The position numbers were made by a program, and so were the translations under genes. Source: Nemania diffusa (Eukaryota > Ascomycota > Sordariomycetes > Xylariales > Xylariaceae). From it: DNA of 64,000 bases. This document shows, one piece after another, positions 11,901 to 22,947 of the stretch (positions are counted from its first letter, which is position 1; each line of letters begins with the position of its first letter). The DNA lies in the NCBI GenBank assembly GCA_038501195.1, contig JBBPUQ010000004.1, positions 1,922,001-1,986,000 of the forward strand. Reading direction: 5' to 3'. The notes under the pieces were generated by a model. It was not told where the DNA came from. It saw nothing but the letters and a program-made list of their open reading frames with translations, and did no database searches.

Positions 11901-12341
11901 ATGCAGTTCTCTACCCTATTCGTCGCTCTCTTCGCCTCTGCCGTTATGGCCAACCCAGTCAAGCGCGGCGGTGACAATGGCACCCCGCCAACTCCATACG
12001 ATGCTTGCCCCGACGGTCTCTACAGCGTCTCCCAATGCTGCGCCACCGATGTCCTCGGTGTTGCTGACCTCGACTGCGGAAGCCGTACGTGATACTTTGA
12101 ACAGACTCATATCATATACAGAGGCATCGCTGACTTAACTGTGTTACAGCCTCTGCTGTTCCCAGCAGCCCCGCCACCTTCAAGTCTATCTGCGCTGCCG
12201 GCGGCCAGCTTGCTCGTTGCTGCGTCGTCCCTGTGGTAAGTGGCAATGATATCAACTAGCGAATGTTATGGGAAACGATGCTAATACGCTGCCTCTCAGC
12301 TTGGCCAGGACGTCCTCTGCGTGACCCCCATCGGCGTCTAA
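11901..12341 (+). CDS. class II hydrophobin, secreted
   Basis: Exons 11901-12084, 12150-12235 and 12300-12341; both introns have good donors (GTACGT, GTAAGT), and the product has 103 residues. A signal peptide (M-Q-F-S-T-L-F-V-A-L-F-A-S-A-V-M-A) is followed by N-P-V-K-R, a possible Kex2 site. The eight cysteines have the spacing C-x9-CC-x11-C-x16-C-x8-CC-x10-C, exactly that of class II hydrophobins. Both intron positions fall within the domain. The protein would self-assemble at hydrophobic-hydrophilic interfaces, coating hyphae or conidia. There is a TATA-like element and a CA-rich leader upstream. Confidence 0.97.
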
Positions 12342-13346
12342 ATCTCGAACGAAACACTACCACCTATAGGGTTTCCCAGAGTTGATTAGGCAGAGCATGA
12401 TGAGAAATAGCGATGCTACTCACTTTATGGGATAAATTGATAAGGGGAGGACCTAGTGTAGTCGATGTTGGTGTAGTGCAACGGCATAGAAGTGTTGGGA
12501 GAATGGCTAGGTAGTCACTCATTGAATGCCAATGTTTTCATAGTATCAATATGAAAGTGAGATTTAAAGTGAATACGATTGCGCTATACTCTCCTTTCCT
12601 TGTATGCATTTGAAACTAAATATAATTTTTTTAACTCGGCCGAATATTTGTTTTCTAGGGCATATTTAGTAGTCCGAACTACCTAGTATACCTGTAAAAT
12701 TATAGTATAGATGTCAGTTAGATAGCACACTAACCTAAGGAGTAGTTTTACACCCATTATCTTAGCTGTGATGAAATCCAAAGTTGGCAAATTAGCAATC
12801 TAGAGGTTTATTTCTATGTAAAACCATCCTCTTTAGAATCGTAGTTATAATTTGCTATTATTGTGCGCGTCAAAAATACTCTCTCAGTCTACTACCTTCT
12901 ATTCAGATACTTCTTAAGGTATTTACATGTCTGAGTTAAGATGCAGATCAAACGGGTAGTTCCGTGGTAGTGGGCTCGCTATAGAAATTAGCTCTAAATA
13001 TAGCTAGAAGCTTCCCTTTATGGTATAGTGTAGGGCTATATAATCTATGTGTATATACTTCCAAGTCACGTGGCTTTAAGCTGACAGCCCGGGTACTGGC
13101 ATACTCGGTACATCGGCACTTAGCCCCGAGACCCTAGTATATGTATACAACTTGGGTCCGATCATGCCGGTAGGCTGCACCTACGTTACGCACATATGTA
13201 TGTATACCTACCTGTAGGCGAGGTGAGGTGAATTTGCTACCCACCTCTCACAATACATCCTCCATGCGTAGTCACTCTGCAGACTATTGAAATGTAAGGC
13301 GGTTTAACGGTTTTTATTGCCATATTCATCTTCTAGACTGATAGAG
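12342..13346. other. AT-rich, stop-dense intergenic region
   Basis: Hydrophobin 3' UTR followed by TpA-rich sequence with no frame of 60 codons between about 12110 and 13300. This may be an old repeat degraded by RIP-like mutation, but no transposon remnant is recognisable. Confidence 0.4.
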
Positions 13347-14381
13347 ATGGCATATGCTGTGCCGCAGCCAGCAATCGCCTTACCCCCCTGTATCACCTTT
13401 GAGTCCATCAGATTAAACACCAAACCGACAGCATGTTTGGAGTGCTCTAGAGTGCAGGGCATCAGCGAGTCGGGGTACCCTGATATCCTTGTCGTATTCC
13501 TCAATGGACTCATTGCACCACAGTCATTCTGGCTGCCAATCATGGCTCTCATGCTGCGCCGTCTGAAAATGGGCGACGCCGATGCCGGCAATGACGTATC
13601 CCGACCTGAGATGCTGGCGTACGATCGCTACGGTCAAGGCAGAACAATAGATCGGGACCCAAGTGACGAGGGGAGGGAAGAGGGCTACGGGCATGACACG
13701 CTGGACGTCGTGCGTGACTTGCATCAACTTATTAGTCAGGCCACGCAACGGCAACACTCGGACAGCGAGCAGAAGCGTATTATGTTCGTCGCTAACTCGA
13801 TCGGATGCGCTATAGCTCGCTTATATGCTGAGCAATATCCCGGGGTCGTGGCTGGTATGTTGCTTCTTGATAGCATAATGGCCAACTCGGACTTTGTCAG
13901 CATATTTCCGGATCCGGAGAGCCCTGACTTTGATCCCGGATCATTGCCGCAAGACGTGACACCCGAAATGCTATGCGAAACGCGTCATAAATTTCGCGAG
14001 GTCTTTCATCCTAGCGTTAAGAATTCCGAAGGTCTAGATCGGCGCAACCTCGCTGCATTGCTACCTGATGCAGACAGCCCTTCTCTTGATCATGGCTTTG
14101 GTGGAAAGGCGCCCTTTGTGTCGGTAGTTGGCCACGACCCTGAGTGGTTTGCCCAGGAAAGCCTCCGAGGATCTATGGAGACACCAATTCCTATATCCAT
14201 GAACTATACGAACCCTACCTGGCACCGTTATAATCAGGGTCTGACGAAACTAACGAGCCCGGAGAAAGCATCGGGGCCACTCATCGCAAAACGTTGTGGC
14301 CACTTCATCCAAAGAGACGACCCAACATTTGTAGCCGAGCTGGCATTAAGAATGTTAGATAGCATTGTGAAAGATCTATAG
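13347..14381 (+). CDS. alpha/beta-hydrolase fold protein
   Basis: A single exon of 344 residues. The frame begins earlier at a TTG (13317), but the first ATG is at 13347. The early strand ends in V-V-F-L-N-G-L-I, which may form the oxyanion region. The nucleophile elbow is V-A-N-S-I-G-C with S151, the acid is probably D175 in M-L-L-L-D-S, and the base is H319 in K-R-C-G-H-F-I-Q-R-D-D-P, so the triad is complete. There is no signal peptide, so it is probably cytosolic. The order of motifs fits the esterase/epoxide hydrolase-like branch with a cap between D175 and H319; the substrate cannot be read from the sequence. Confidence 0.8.
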   Translation: MAYAVPQPAIALPPCITFESIRLNTKPTACLECSRVQGISESGYPDILVVFLNGLIAPQSFWLPIMALMLRRLKMGDADAGNDVSRPEMLAYDRYGQGRTIDRDPSDEGREEGYGHDTLDVVRDLHQLISQATQRQHSDSEQKRIMFVANSIGCAIARLYAEQYPGVVAGMLLLDSIMANSDFVSIFPDPESPDFDPGSLPQDVTPEMLCETRHKFREVFHPSVKNSEGLDRRNLAALLPDADSPSLDHGFGGKAPFVSVVGHDPEWFAQESLRGSMETPIPISMNYTNPTWHRYNQGLTKLTSPEKASGPLIAKRCGHFIQRDDPTFVAELALRMLDSIVKDL

Positions 14382-16292
14382 CCGGCATTGCCTTCTCATT
14401 GTCACCGGGGATATCTGACTCCATATACCTGACATAGGAATTAGATCATCAAACAAGGAGGGAGAGTGTCAGAGAGAATCAAACAAAAATTTAAAGTACT
14501 TCCTTCACATTAGGTTCGTCATATACGTCACATAAGAATCGTAATAAGGCTCAGGACCTCTCAAGAGATGACTTATTTACTTGTTCGTTCATACTATCAA
14601 TACATGCATCAGATGTTGTCCCCGGATCCATGTTTCTCGATTTTATTGATTCAAATAAACGTTAATAATCTAGCTAGCCTAAGCACGACACAGAATCGCC
14701 CTTGTCGTATGCTAGCACGCGGCCAATTAGTGACATCTACCCACCTGTTCTTCCCCTTAATCTAACGGGATTCTTTATCGATAGAATTATCCACCAAGGC
14801 CAAGGATCGATACACTCTACGCCTAGAAGCTCAAATAATATCACCTGCACGTTTGTCTTTCGTACAATTGTAATGAGTAGATTCCAATTCGCCTAGGCAA
14901 GGTTATTACTGTAGGCTTATTCAACACCTACTCTACTAGCTATCGATCGAAGACAGTTGCAGATCCGAGCACTAGGTATGTTGCTAGTACACCGATGAAA
15001 AGAGAAATCTAATTCTAGAACCCCAGGAAACCTAAGATAGATAAGAAAAAAATGATATAGTTTAGAACTTCGGGATCAAGCTGTAGTCGAGGTTAAACTA
15101 GCTTGCTGGTCCTCAAGAGTGATACTCTATATTTGAGCAAGCAAAAGATGAAAGAGGTGTCTAGATGTGAGTAATTCTACCACTCGTCTGTAAGGTAGCT
15201 AAGCTCAATATTTATAACTTGAGTCAATGGGTGGGAAGTATTCTCGACTAGTCAGTTTATCCATGACCTTCATCCTCTTCTAATTTCTTAAGGCTAAGTA
15301 ATGGCGGCTTCTCTATGTGCGTTCATGAGCGTTGCTAGTTATAGAGGAAGCAATGAAAAGGTGTTATGCTAGATAGTAATCCAGAGTTCACATATTCACG
15401 GCTATACTCCCTTTTTCAAGTTTGATATTAAATACATAAGCTAATTCCTCTTATTTTATTAAATTCATTTGGTATTTAATCGACGGTATATTCTGGATTG
15501 ATAAGTATACGTTCACCAACTCTCAAAAACTAATAGGATACAGCACGGGGTCCGTCACTAGTAGTTTGGGATACAATATACTACTACCTGTTAGGGGGTC
15601 CTTTAGTAGGTTGATGATGGCTACCCGAACCTAAAATGTTTTTATAAGATCTCAGAACTCTAGGTCATGCCTAATGAGAGCTGACCCATTCCGTTAAAAT
15701 AAGGGAGTATACGAAGAGCCTACATAGTTTCCAGCTTAACTATAAGTTTAAGCACAAGAGAAGCAGTAGCGGTGGCTAGTATCTTGCATCGCTTCCTAGT
15801 GTCCTATCTAGATAATCTCCTACGCATAATATAAGCACTTAGAGTATGCCTTTCATGGCATTAGGGTTTCTGCTTCAAGCCACGAAGTGCACAATAGCTG
15901 TATTTAAAACTAGTCTGGTTGTGAGCAACGAGTTTAACATAAATATTTATAGAACAATAAGGTCGCACGGCTCCTCGCTAGTTGTTAGATAGTTATACTC
16001 GCGTCTTTTAAAATGACAGTTTCTGCTTTAGGTGGGTCGCATAACCAAGTACCTGGTCCTCGGCCTGATTTGCGAACGTCGTTTCAACTATAGTCACGGA
16101 CTCTATGAAGGTCTTATTAAACTTTCCCACTTAATAGCAAAGTGATTGATTTGTTCCTAGTCTCATACCGCATATATAATCTAGTCTTTTGGGTGAGGGG
16201 GCTAAATGAGGATTGCTTTTATCTACTTAAAATAACATGTGTGAGGTAATTATACAGCTATTTGCAACCCTCCACCGAAACCCCAACTTCAT
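14382..16292. other. AT-rich, stop-dense tract, possible degraded repeat
   Basis: About 1.9 kb between two genes. From about 14900 to 16420 no frame of even 60 codons exists on either strand. The sequence is rich in TA, CTA and TAG. RIP in ascomycetes turns CpA into TpA and creates this pattern in former transposons, but no transposase or RT fragment can be recognised. Confidence 0.4.
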
Positions 16293-17114
16293 CTAAACAG
16301 AAACCTCTGTGGTTACAATCGTGAAATTTGTGGGACCATCATATGTCTGTGACATCGTAGTACCGCCATTGTAGATATAAAACTGGTCTGCCGTCGCGGT
16401 GTCTAATGAAAATTAAAGGTTAGCATTTGAAAACAGTTATGTCATGTAGTAAAACTGGTAGGAAACGCTCTCGGGGGGATTTCAAGAGTAATATCTTGAT
16501 ACGATCAACGTGCGATACAGTATTGCTTTTTATCTTGCAGCTTCCGAGTAAGTGCTCGCATTCGCATTCTTCTGCATCGGACCCCGAGCCTATACCATCC
16601 CAGCCGGGGAAGTGAAGACTAGATTGAAATGAGACTCGATAATTAAAACTTACGTGAGCCGGTGATGTTGGTGCTTGGATCAAGCGCCGAGGTGACAGTC
16701 ACAGTAAGACCACCGTCGGCGATCGCAATGGAATAGGCGAATGCCGCGTCAAAGCAGGCGGTTAGGGGCAGTGGCGGAAGGATGTCCGGGCCATTGATCA
16801 AATTGCCACAGATTGTCCCGTTGCTACCAGGCGCCGCTGTGGACGGAATCACTCTGAAGCCATATCTATAGGAATAAGAGTTAGCGGAATGTCAGATTTA
16901 GCGGAGCGTGTATATGAATAACTCATATGTGTAATGGTGCATATAAGTTGAACATATATTGTCAAAGATCATTAACTCACCCGCATTGGACACTATGAGG
17001 TACGCAGAATGCCGTGAAGCCAGAGATGTCGTAGAGGACAGCATCTCTAGACTTCACCGCGGCGCCGGAGGCCGCGGCTGCGAAGAGAGCACTGAGCATA
17101 ACGTTGATCTGCAT
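16293..17114 (-). CDS. small secreted four-cysteine protein
   Basis: Exons 16981-17114, 16654-16865 and 16293-16402; donors GTGAGT and GTAAGT, branch GCTAAC in the first intron, acceptors TATAG and TTAG. The product has 151 residues with a signal peptide (MQINVMLSALFAAAASGAA) and then K-S-R. Four cysteines (F-C-V-P, V-Q-C-G, T-I-C-G, T-A-C-F) could form two disulphides. The rest is rich in beta-prone Thr/Val/Ile, with several N-glycosylation sequons. Length, cysteine count and composition resemble the beta-sandwich small secreted proteins of ascomycetes (Alt a 1-like), but I cannot assign it. It is a candidate apoplastic or effector-type protein. Confidence 0.7.
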
Positions 17115-18600
17115 GGTTGCTGATAGAGTGTAATAGCAGATTAATAGATGTCGAGTGCAAAGAAGTCTTAACTGATGAAACTGTGTGAGAGGTAAAATAC
17201 ACTCTGGATACCAGGCGAGTTTGCTTTTTAAGTATGTCGTCTTGCTCTGTCCGTATTGATATCTTAACCAACCTACCTCGTATATTGTTTACAACTTGGC
17301 GGTGTTGATATTGCATGATCTGGTGGTACTATTTGGGCGATAACTCCACTTTGTCACCATGCAACCCCGGAAATGCAGATCACCTCGTATTGCGACTAGG
17401 TCTACTGAACAGTAATAGGTGATGAACGGCACGTTACGAGAAGTCACAAGCGGTGTGTGACCGTGAATAATTAGTTGGGATTGTGAGACGACGCGTCTGA
17501 CTTTTGAATTGACCTTCCTCTCCGGCTTGAAGTTTGAAGACTTTCCCCAAGTCAACCCTGCTAGATAGTGTGCGAGCGGCTACCGGAACAAACTCAGCGC
17601 ATCTTAGTTGTCAGCATGTTGTAGACCAATCATTCATAAGCAAAACGGAGCTCTATATGAGGGCTATCTCAATTTGGCAGGCCAAAGCTTGGAGTATCTA
17701 GTCAGGAATAGGGATAGTTACCTCGTGTTTTCAACTTAGTCAATACTGGCTGTTGTAATTCGTGGGGCCGTCAAAAGCGGTACTTAGAATAATTGTCATA
17801 GCCGAACTTTCGTTTCATTTTGATTAAGCGGTATTCTTGATTCCAAAACTGGGGCAAGCTTATTCTTCGACGACTGTAGCGTGTTACTTAATTGGATCAT
17901 CATGTAACAAATAAAATAAATAATATCGTGTGATGGCCGGTGTACGAATAGGTGCTTGTATGAAAAATTCCCCTGGCAAGAATAGTCTTATACTTACCTA
18001 CTTATGTACGCGCATGCACGGAATATGTAGTACCTACGTATCGTCGCATCGCTTCTCGCTCGCTTAAGAGCTCGCCGATAAGTACTCAGTAGGGGCTAGC
18101 TAATTACAGGGCTTAGGCGAAAGGGTGGAGGGAAGCTATAGTAGAGTTATAGAGTCCCGAAAAGGCTAGTTTATCTAAGGAGGCCTGTTAAGTTTAAAGG
18201 AGCCCTGTGAGCTATGACATAGCCGCTAGCTATACGTATTCCTTTTATAGTAGACCGAGAGCATAAACCGGCAGGTGGAGGGTTGAGTGTTTTACAGTTC
18301 CGTTTTTTCTACAATGGAATTCGGAACTCTGGTGAAGTCAAGGTGCCGATGCGGCTTGGATTAGGTAACAGGCGGACCGCTGCACCGCTACAGTGAGACG
18401 ACAGAGGCCTTCTAGGTTCTAATATCTTTGGCCATTATTAAGCCTTGGCTAATAAATATTCAAAAGCAACTAGAACCTGGATTTTGTGGTGTATGCAACC
18501 TCCTTGACTTTTATTTGTTCACTAATACTATACGGCACGACCTATCTCCCCACAGAATAGAATAAAGTAAAGCCTAATATTCCTCCGAGAATCATTCAAT
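17115..18600. other. intergenic, no gene seen
   Basis: Promoter side of the small secreted protein gene, then AT-rich sequence. No frame of 60 codons lies between about 17560 and 18640. Nothing else was recognised. Confidence 0.4.
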
Positions 18601-19060
18601 CTCAGACTTGGTCATTCCTTATAGTACCTAACCCCCTTATGAACTTGAGGATAGATCTCGCACACTTGATGCTCGTTCCGAGGAAATCGAGCAGTTCAAG
18701 CACGACATCAAAGAAGCCAATCAGCGATATTTTTCAAATATCGCTGAAAATTCTGGCATTGTTACATCAGGAGCGAGACGGTAGCAAAGAAGATCGACGA
18801 CACCCGCGAGCGCGCATGTCAATGACTGACCGTAGCGTAAAGTGACGCTCTTATCAGCTCAAGACGGACAAGGAGGATATACATATGCACACTTGCGGTG
18901 TTAGATACAATGGGGTCCATCAGCTAGTAGAGTGATGGAAAGATCGAACTATAAGGGCTCAAGACACAACTTTCGGAAAAAGCATGAGCTATATTCTGGT
19001 TTACTGGCTGAGGTTAAGATCGAAGGAGTTCTCGAGGAGTCATAACCGACGAATCTAGTT
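18600..19060 (+). pseudogene. possible decayed coiled-coil gene fragment
   Basis: Short stretches that read like charged coiled coil appear one after another in shifting frames: L-D-A-R-S-E-E-I-E-Q-F-K-H-D-I-K-E-A-N-Q (about 18665-18725), K-K-I-D-D-T-R-E-R-A (about 18790), Q-L-K-T-D-K-E-D-I (about 18858) and L-K-T-Q-L-S-E-K-A (about 18960), separated by stops. This looks like a gene broken by frameshifts. I cannot name the parent, and chance remains possible. Confidence 0.25.
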
Positions 19061-19167
19061 AATTCCACTCGCCAAATCTGCCGCCGGCCATTTCCTACCT
19101 TCAACGCCACAGCATGATAATAACTCGCAGTGAAGCGCGGAACAGTACACTGACCAGCTATAAAGCT

Positions 19168-20436
19168 CTACCATATAGATGTCCAGGAATAAAGAGGGAA
19201 AAGACGCGTTTCGTCGCCTTGCCCGTCGCTAAAAGTCTCTCCATCGCGGGCAGCCCACATCCTCCTCACAGCTTTCCAAGTATACATATTCCCGTCCATG
19301 CCCACATCCTCAGCATGGCGCATTACGCTGTCCACCCATTCGCGGCACGCACGTTCGCGGTCCTCCGTCATTCTGTCTGCTACGCGCCGCAGATCAAGGT
19401 ATGCCGCTTCCTCCTGTACCTGCAGCTCGTGCAAAAAACGTATAGCGACAGGGACCGTCACCCTAACCATGTCCACCTGACCGGACCCATCCCCCTGGTC
19501 GCTGTTTAACGGGTCTACGAGGCTTGCGAAAGATACAGGCCTGCTCAAATGCGCGTCGTCCCCAGTGCGTACCATTAACACCCGGCACTCCGGCATCAGA
19601 CGTTCCAGCCATGCCGCTATTTCCTTGAGCGTACTGCCGTCGCGAATCTCCCACTCTGGCTGCACTGGGCACGTCTCAGGAATAACGTTTTCGTCTGCCA
19701 CGAGCAAGACGGCGCGAAAGAGATGACCCATGGTGAAGCCGTGCTCACGCCACGTCTTCGCTATGTCTGCCTGCGGGAAGTTTGTGCTTTCCACTCCTCC
19801 AAGGTAGCGGAAGATAACCTCTTCATTCAACTTGGCCGACATGGAATTGCATAGCCGCCGGTGTATATCGATGACAGCTGCTACGTCGAACGAGTCTAAG
19901 GATTTCGTTACCTGCAATGCCTTAGCGAAGAAGTTGTAACGCTGCAGGTTCGGTCGGCCGTCATGCACGCGGTGCCACTCGCGGTAGATGTAAGCGCCCA
20001 GACGCCGGTCTGTATATCCGTGGTTATGGCCTGAATTGCGCGAGTCACCAATAAAATAAACGGCGGTTTGCTTGTTCCATAGGTCGAGTTCATGTGTTCG
20101 CAAGGAGACTTCCGCGGGCTTTGGCATCAGCAGCGTCCTCGACCAGCCGTGGGAGAATGGGGGCTGGAATCGTAAACATAGAGCTGCAGCCTCGTAAAAC
20201 AAGTCTGAAAGACGTCTACGTACGAGCTCAAGCTCGTCCATTGTAAGACGATTTGAGGCATTCAAAGCCTTGTGGGCATACTTCTGGTTGAACCGTGCTC
20301 GAGACTCTTCTCTTGGTGCGGCGGGGTACGTCGATGAAGGTACAGGGTAGGGCCAGAGCATGTCGGTGCTGAGTTGATCTATGGTTATTTCTTGATATGG
20401 TTCCGGGGACCATTTTTGAGGTTGATTGAAGGCCAT
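19168..20436 (-). CDS. hypothetical protein, 422 residues
   Basis: A single uninterrupted frame. It can be opened 9 codons earlier at a TTG (20463), but the first ATG is at 20436. There is no signal peptide, no clear membrane segment and no motif I recognise. The composition is that of a soluble globular protein with many Arg, Trp and acidic residues. Features include E-L-E-L-V-R-R-R-L-S-D-L-F-Y-E-A-A near residue 70 and a helical region L-R-R-V-A-D-R-M-T-E-D-R-E-R near residue 365. The codons are GC-rich at third positions, unlike the AT-rich flanks, which supports real coding. It stands alone between gene-poor stretches, so it may be a lineage-specific gene. Confidence 0.65.
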   Translation of the reverse strand: MAFNQPQKWSPEPYQEITIDQLSTDMLWPYPVPSSTYPAAPREESRARFNQKYAHKALNASNRLTMDELELVRRRLSDLFYEAAALCLRFQPPFSHGWSRTLLMPKPAEVSLRTHELDLWNKQTAVYFIGDSRNSGHNHGYTDRRLGAYIYREWHRVHDGRPNLQRYNFFAKALQVTKSLDSFDVAAVIDIHRRLCNSMSAKLNEEVIFRYLGGVESTNFPQADIAKTWREHGFTMGHLFRAVLLVADENVIPETCPVQPEWEIRDGSTLKEIAAWLERLMPECRVLMVRTGDDAHLSRPVSFASLVDPLNSDQGDGSGQVDMVRVTVPVAIRFLHELQVQEEAAYLDLRRVADRMTEDRERACREWVDSVMRHAEDVGMDGNMYTWKAVRRMWAARDGETFSDGQGDETRLFPLYSWTSIW

Positions 20437-21481
20437 TTGTGCGGAAATATTGAGAAAGGCCAATAATCAAAGACGGTTATATTAGTAGAAGTTCTAATTC
20501 TTGTATAGATGCGCTAGGAGTGTACGAGCAAGTATAAATGCGTAGGAACGAGCTACTTTGTAGTTTTTTTGTTAGCTTTTTCAACCTGCTTGATGAAATA
20601 GTAAAATAGCACAGCGGATAAAGAACCTAAGCAAGCTTTTATATATCTGGTCAGTAGTAAATTTTGAAAACAAGGTTAAGGTTATTGCATGATACGAGGC
20701 ATGGTGGAATATATAGGAACTCTGATAGAGCTTTTTGCGAGCTCAGCGGCCAGAAAAGACGGTATAATGGGATTTAATCTCCTTTCTTTAATGCCACATA
20801 CGAAGACATTTCCATAAATTGTTCATCCCCCTCACCCATCTACAGGCTTGGGTGAAGTTTTATCAATCCTTGGAAAAATGCGTGTGTTCTTGTCTCTCGT
20901 TGTTTAGCCCCCTTTCATCGGCTCTCCCGAATCGCCTGTGGGTAGGAGAAGTGTTAGTTTAAGTTGGGGTAGCCTTTGGTCTTTAATTCTACATTCTAGA
21001 AGTCTGGTCAGGTTGACGGTTACTGTAGCATTGTTTACATTAGTGATGGTTTCGTTTGAAAGTCGCCGGGGTCGGCTCTTGTTTGTTTGGGAGTAGGGGG
21101 GTAGGTGCGAAGGGTAATAGGAAGGTGTGGGTGTAAGGAGACTACTACAGTATTCGCTGGTTTCTGTACGGCTACAGACCTTCTATTCCAATACAACATC
21201 CTTTTGGCCTCGCAAGCCTAATCTCCTACCACTTTACCTATACCCTACTTACTACCCTACCTACCACTTTACCTACTACTCTACTTACACCTACCTACCT
21301 TGCTTTTTACAATCTGTACGCTTTACGTACATGGCTTGAATTACTTGTCAATTAACTTGATCAATCCAGTCAATAGATTTAGGCAAGTTAGTCAAACAAG
21401 CGTTTTTTGCGACCAATTTAGGTAAAACAAGTCAAGAGGCTATTATTTGACTGACTTTACCTGTGGGTAGCGCTGTTCCTT
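20437..21481. other. intergenic, with CTAC/TTAC low-complexity tract
   Basis: No gene seen. From about 21224 to 21300 there is a degenerate pyrimidine-rich tract built from CTAC, CTTAC and TTACC units. Confidence 0.5.
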
Positions 21482-21901
21482 AGCGTCACAGAGACGGAGC
21501 GCAACGCGCCAAAGTTAGAAGAGGTGTACGTCACTAAATGCAACGAATTCGCGGAAGACCCAAACGAGGATCGAAACATTATTCTCCGAAGTAATAATGT
21601 GGATGTAAACCTACTTGCGTGGCTCGAAGTTTACAGTCGTGGGCGCCAGTTCAGCCGCAATGAGCATACAGCTCAGATACAAGCTGATACGAAGTCCGGA
21701 GCTCTCATAAAACAAGAGCTAAGGCGCGAACACGACTTGACACCTGCCGACCGACGGATGTTTATATCGGATATTTTATGGCAAGCATACCAGCAACTGG
21801 CGACGTTTCAAAAACAGTCAAGCAACAAGTTAAGAATTACCTGGTTCGATACTGTTATGAACGAGCCCACGAAAATCATTGAGAGGGTCAAGAAGACATA
21901 G
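21482..21901 (+). other. open frame of uncertain status, possible gene fragment
   Basis: A frame open from at least 21455 to the stop at 21901 without a convincing ATG. It encodes about 140 hydrophilic residues with coding-like composition, including L-E-E-V-Y-V-T-K-C-N-E-F-A-E-D, L-T-P-A-D-R-R-M-F-I-S-D-I-L-W-Q-A-Y-Q-Q-L and I-T-W-F-D-T-V-M-N-E-P. It may be the last exon of an unrecognised gene or a remnant. No family recognised. Confidence 0.3.
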
Positions 21902-22126
21902 CGGGCGACGGAAGCGCGATAGAACGTTGGTGGTGTGGTTGGCGCACGTGCTTTTGCGGTTGCGGTTGTGTTCCAGCGACTTCCCAGGAAGTCGCATGTT
22001 CCGTACTCGGAACCGTTTAATGATTGTAAAAATGATCCATGATGCCAGCCTGGAGGTGTGTGTTAGCAATTATACAAAATTTTGTTTGTATCGAGCTACG
22101 AAAGAGTGGGTCTTGCTCAGGATAAG

Positions 22127-22286
22127 GCTCAAGCTCAGGCTAAAAGCGGCGTGGCTCAGGTTGGCTTCCCATTCCGATTCGGGATGGTAAAACCTATCTG
22201 TGAGGTTCCCCAAGTTTTACCATTTCCCAAGGATACAACGAATTAGGCTTAGTGCACTTGCCGCTTTTTCTCAGGCTCGGCTCAGC
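22127..22286. repeat. concentric imperfect inverted repeat, MITE-like relic
   Basis: AAAAGCGGC at 22142-22150 pairs with GCCGCTTTT at 22260-22268, and ATGGTAAAAC at 22184-22193 pairs with GTTTTACCAT at 22214-22223. Both pairs share a centre near 22204. The outer flanks (GCTCAGGCT-like and CTCAGGCTCGG-like) are also loosely complementary. A small non-autonomous DNA transposon relic or a long hairpin would explain it. Confidence 0.45.
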
Positions 22287-22873
22287 CAGTTATCAGTCAA
22301 CCTGTGACTGCCGTGTATATTATGCATAGTTTTATACAGAGAGAAATGGACCATAAAACGGTTCCTGTATTACTAAAAATGTACTAAATTAAACGGGAGA
22401 CAAGAGTTGGGTTAAGGGTTTGCTGGCCGTTGACCATTAAAATATATTAATGTGGAAGGTATCCGACTTGATATAATTGAAATAGGTGATTGAAATGGGA
22501 ATTCGTAGTGATGTTTGGCCTCCGCGGTGCTTACGGCAAGTAAGTTTGGCCGCTTGTAGGAAGATACAAAAGACAGTACTATAAGACCCCGCACGGGGAC
22601 TGCCATAAGTATAGATTTCTCCATCTCTTCTACTACCGCTCACCAACATAAGTGGGGCGTAGCACAGGTATTACACAGTAAGTCAAGTCCCTCTATCGTG
22701 ACCCAGCTGAAAACTCGCGAAATAAACAATGCTGCGGTATCGGTTTCCTCCCGGTACAACAGCAACTATTGCCTTAAATATGAAGGCCAAACAATTAGTA
22801 GTACATACTCTTTCCGAAAAAAAAAAAAGAATACATTTGTATCTACTATAACGAGGAGCAAAAGTAATACTAA
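22287..22873. other. intergenic, no gene seen
   Basis: AT-rich sequence with a run of 12 adenines near 22820, downstream (3') of the tRNA-Val. No open frame with recognisable content. Confidence 0.4.
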
Positions 22874-22947
22874 TGATTTCGCCCGGACTTGAACCGGAGA
22901 CCTTCAGTGTGTTAGACTGACGTGATAACCAACTACACCACGAAACC
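22874..22947 (-). tRNA. tRNA-Val (anticodon AAC)
   Basis: 74 bases forming a full cloverleaf on the minus strand. The acceptor stem pairs GGTTTCG with CGAAATC, with discriminator A. The anticodon stem TCAGT/ACTGA closes the loop CTAACAC, giving anticodon AAC. The T-arm carries GGTTCAAGTCC. No intron. Confidence 0.95.
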
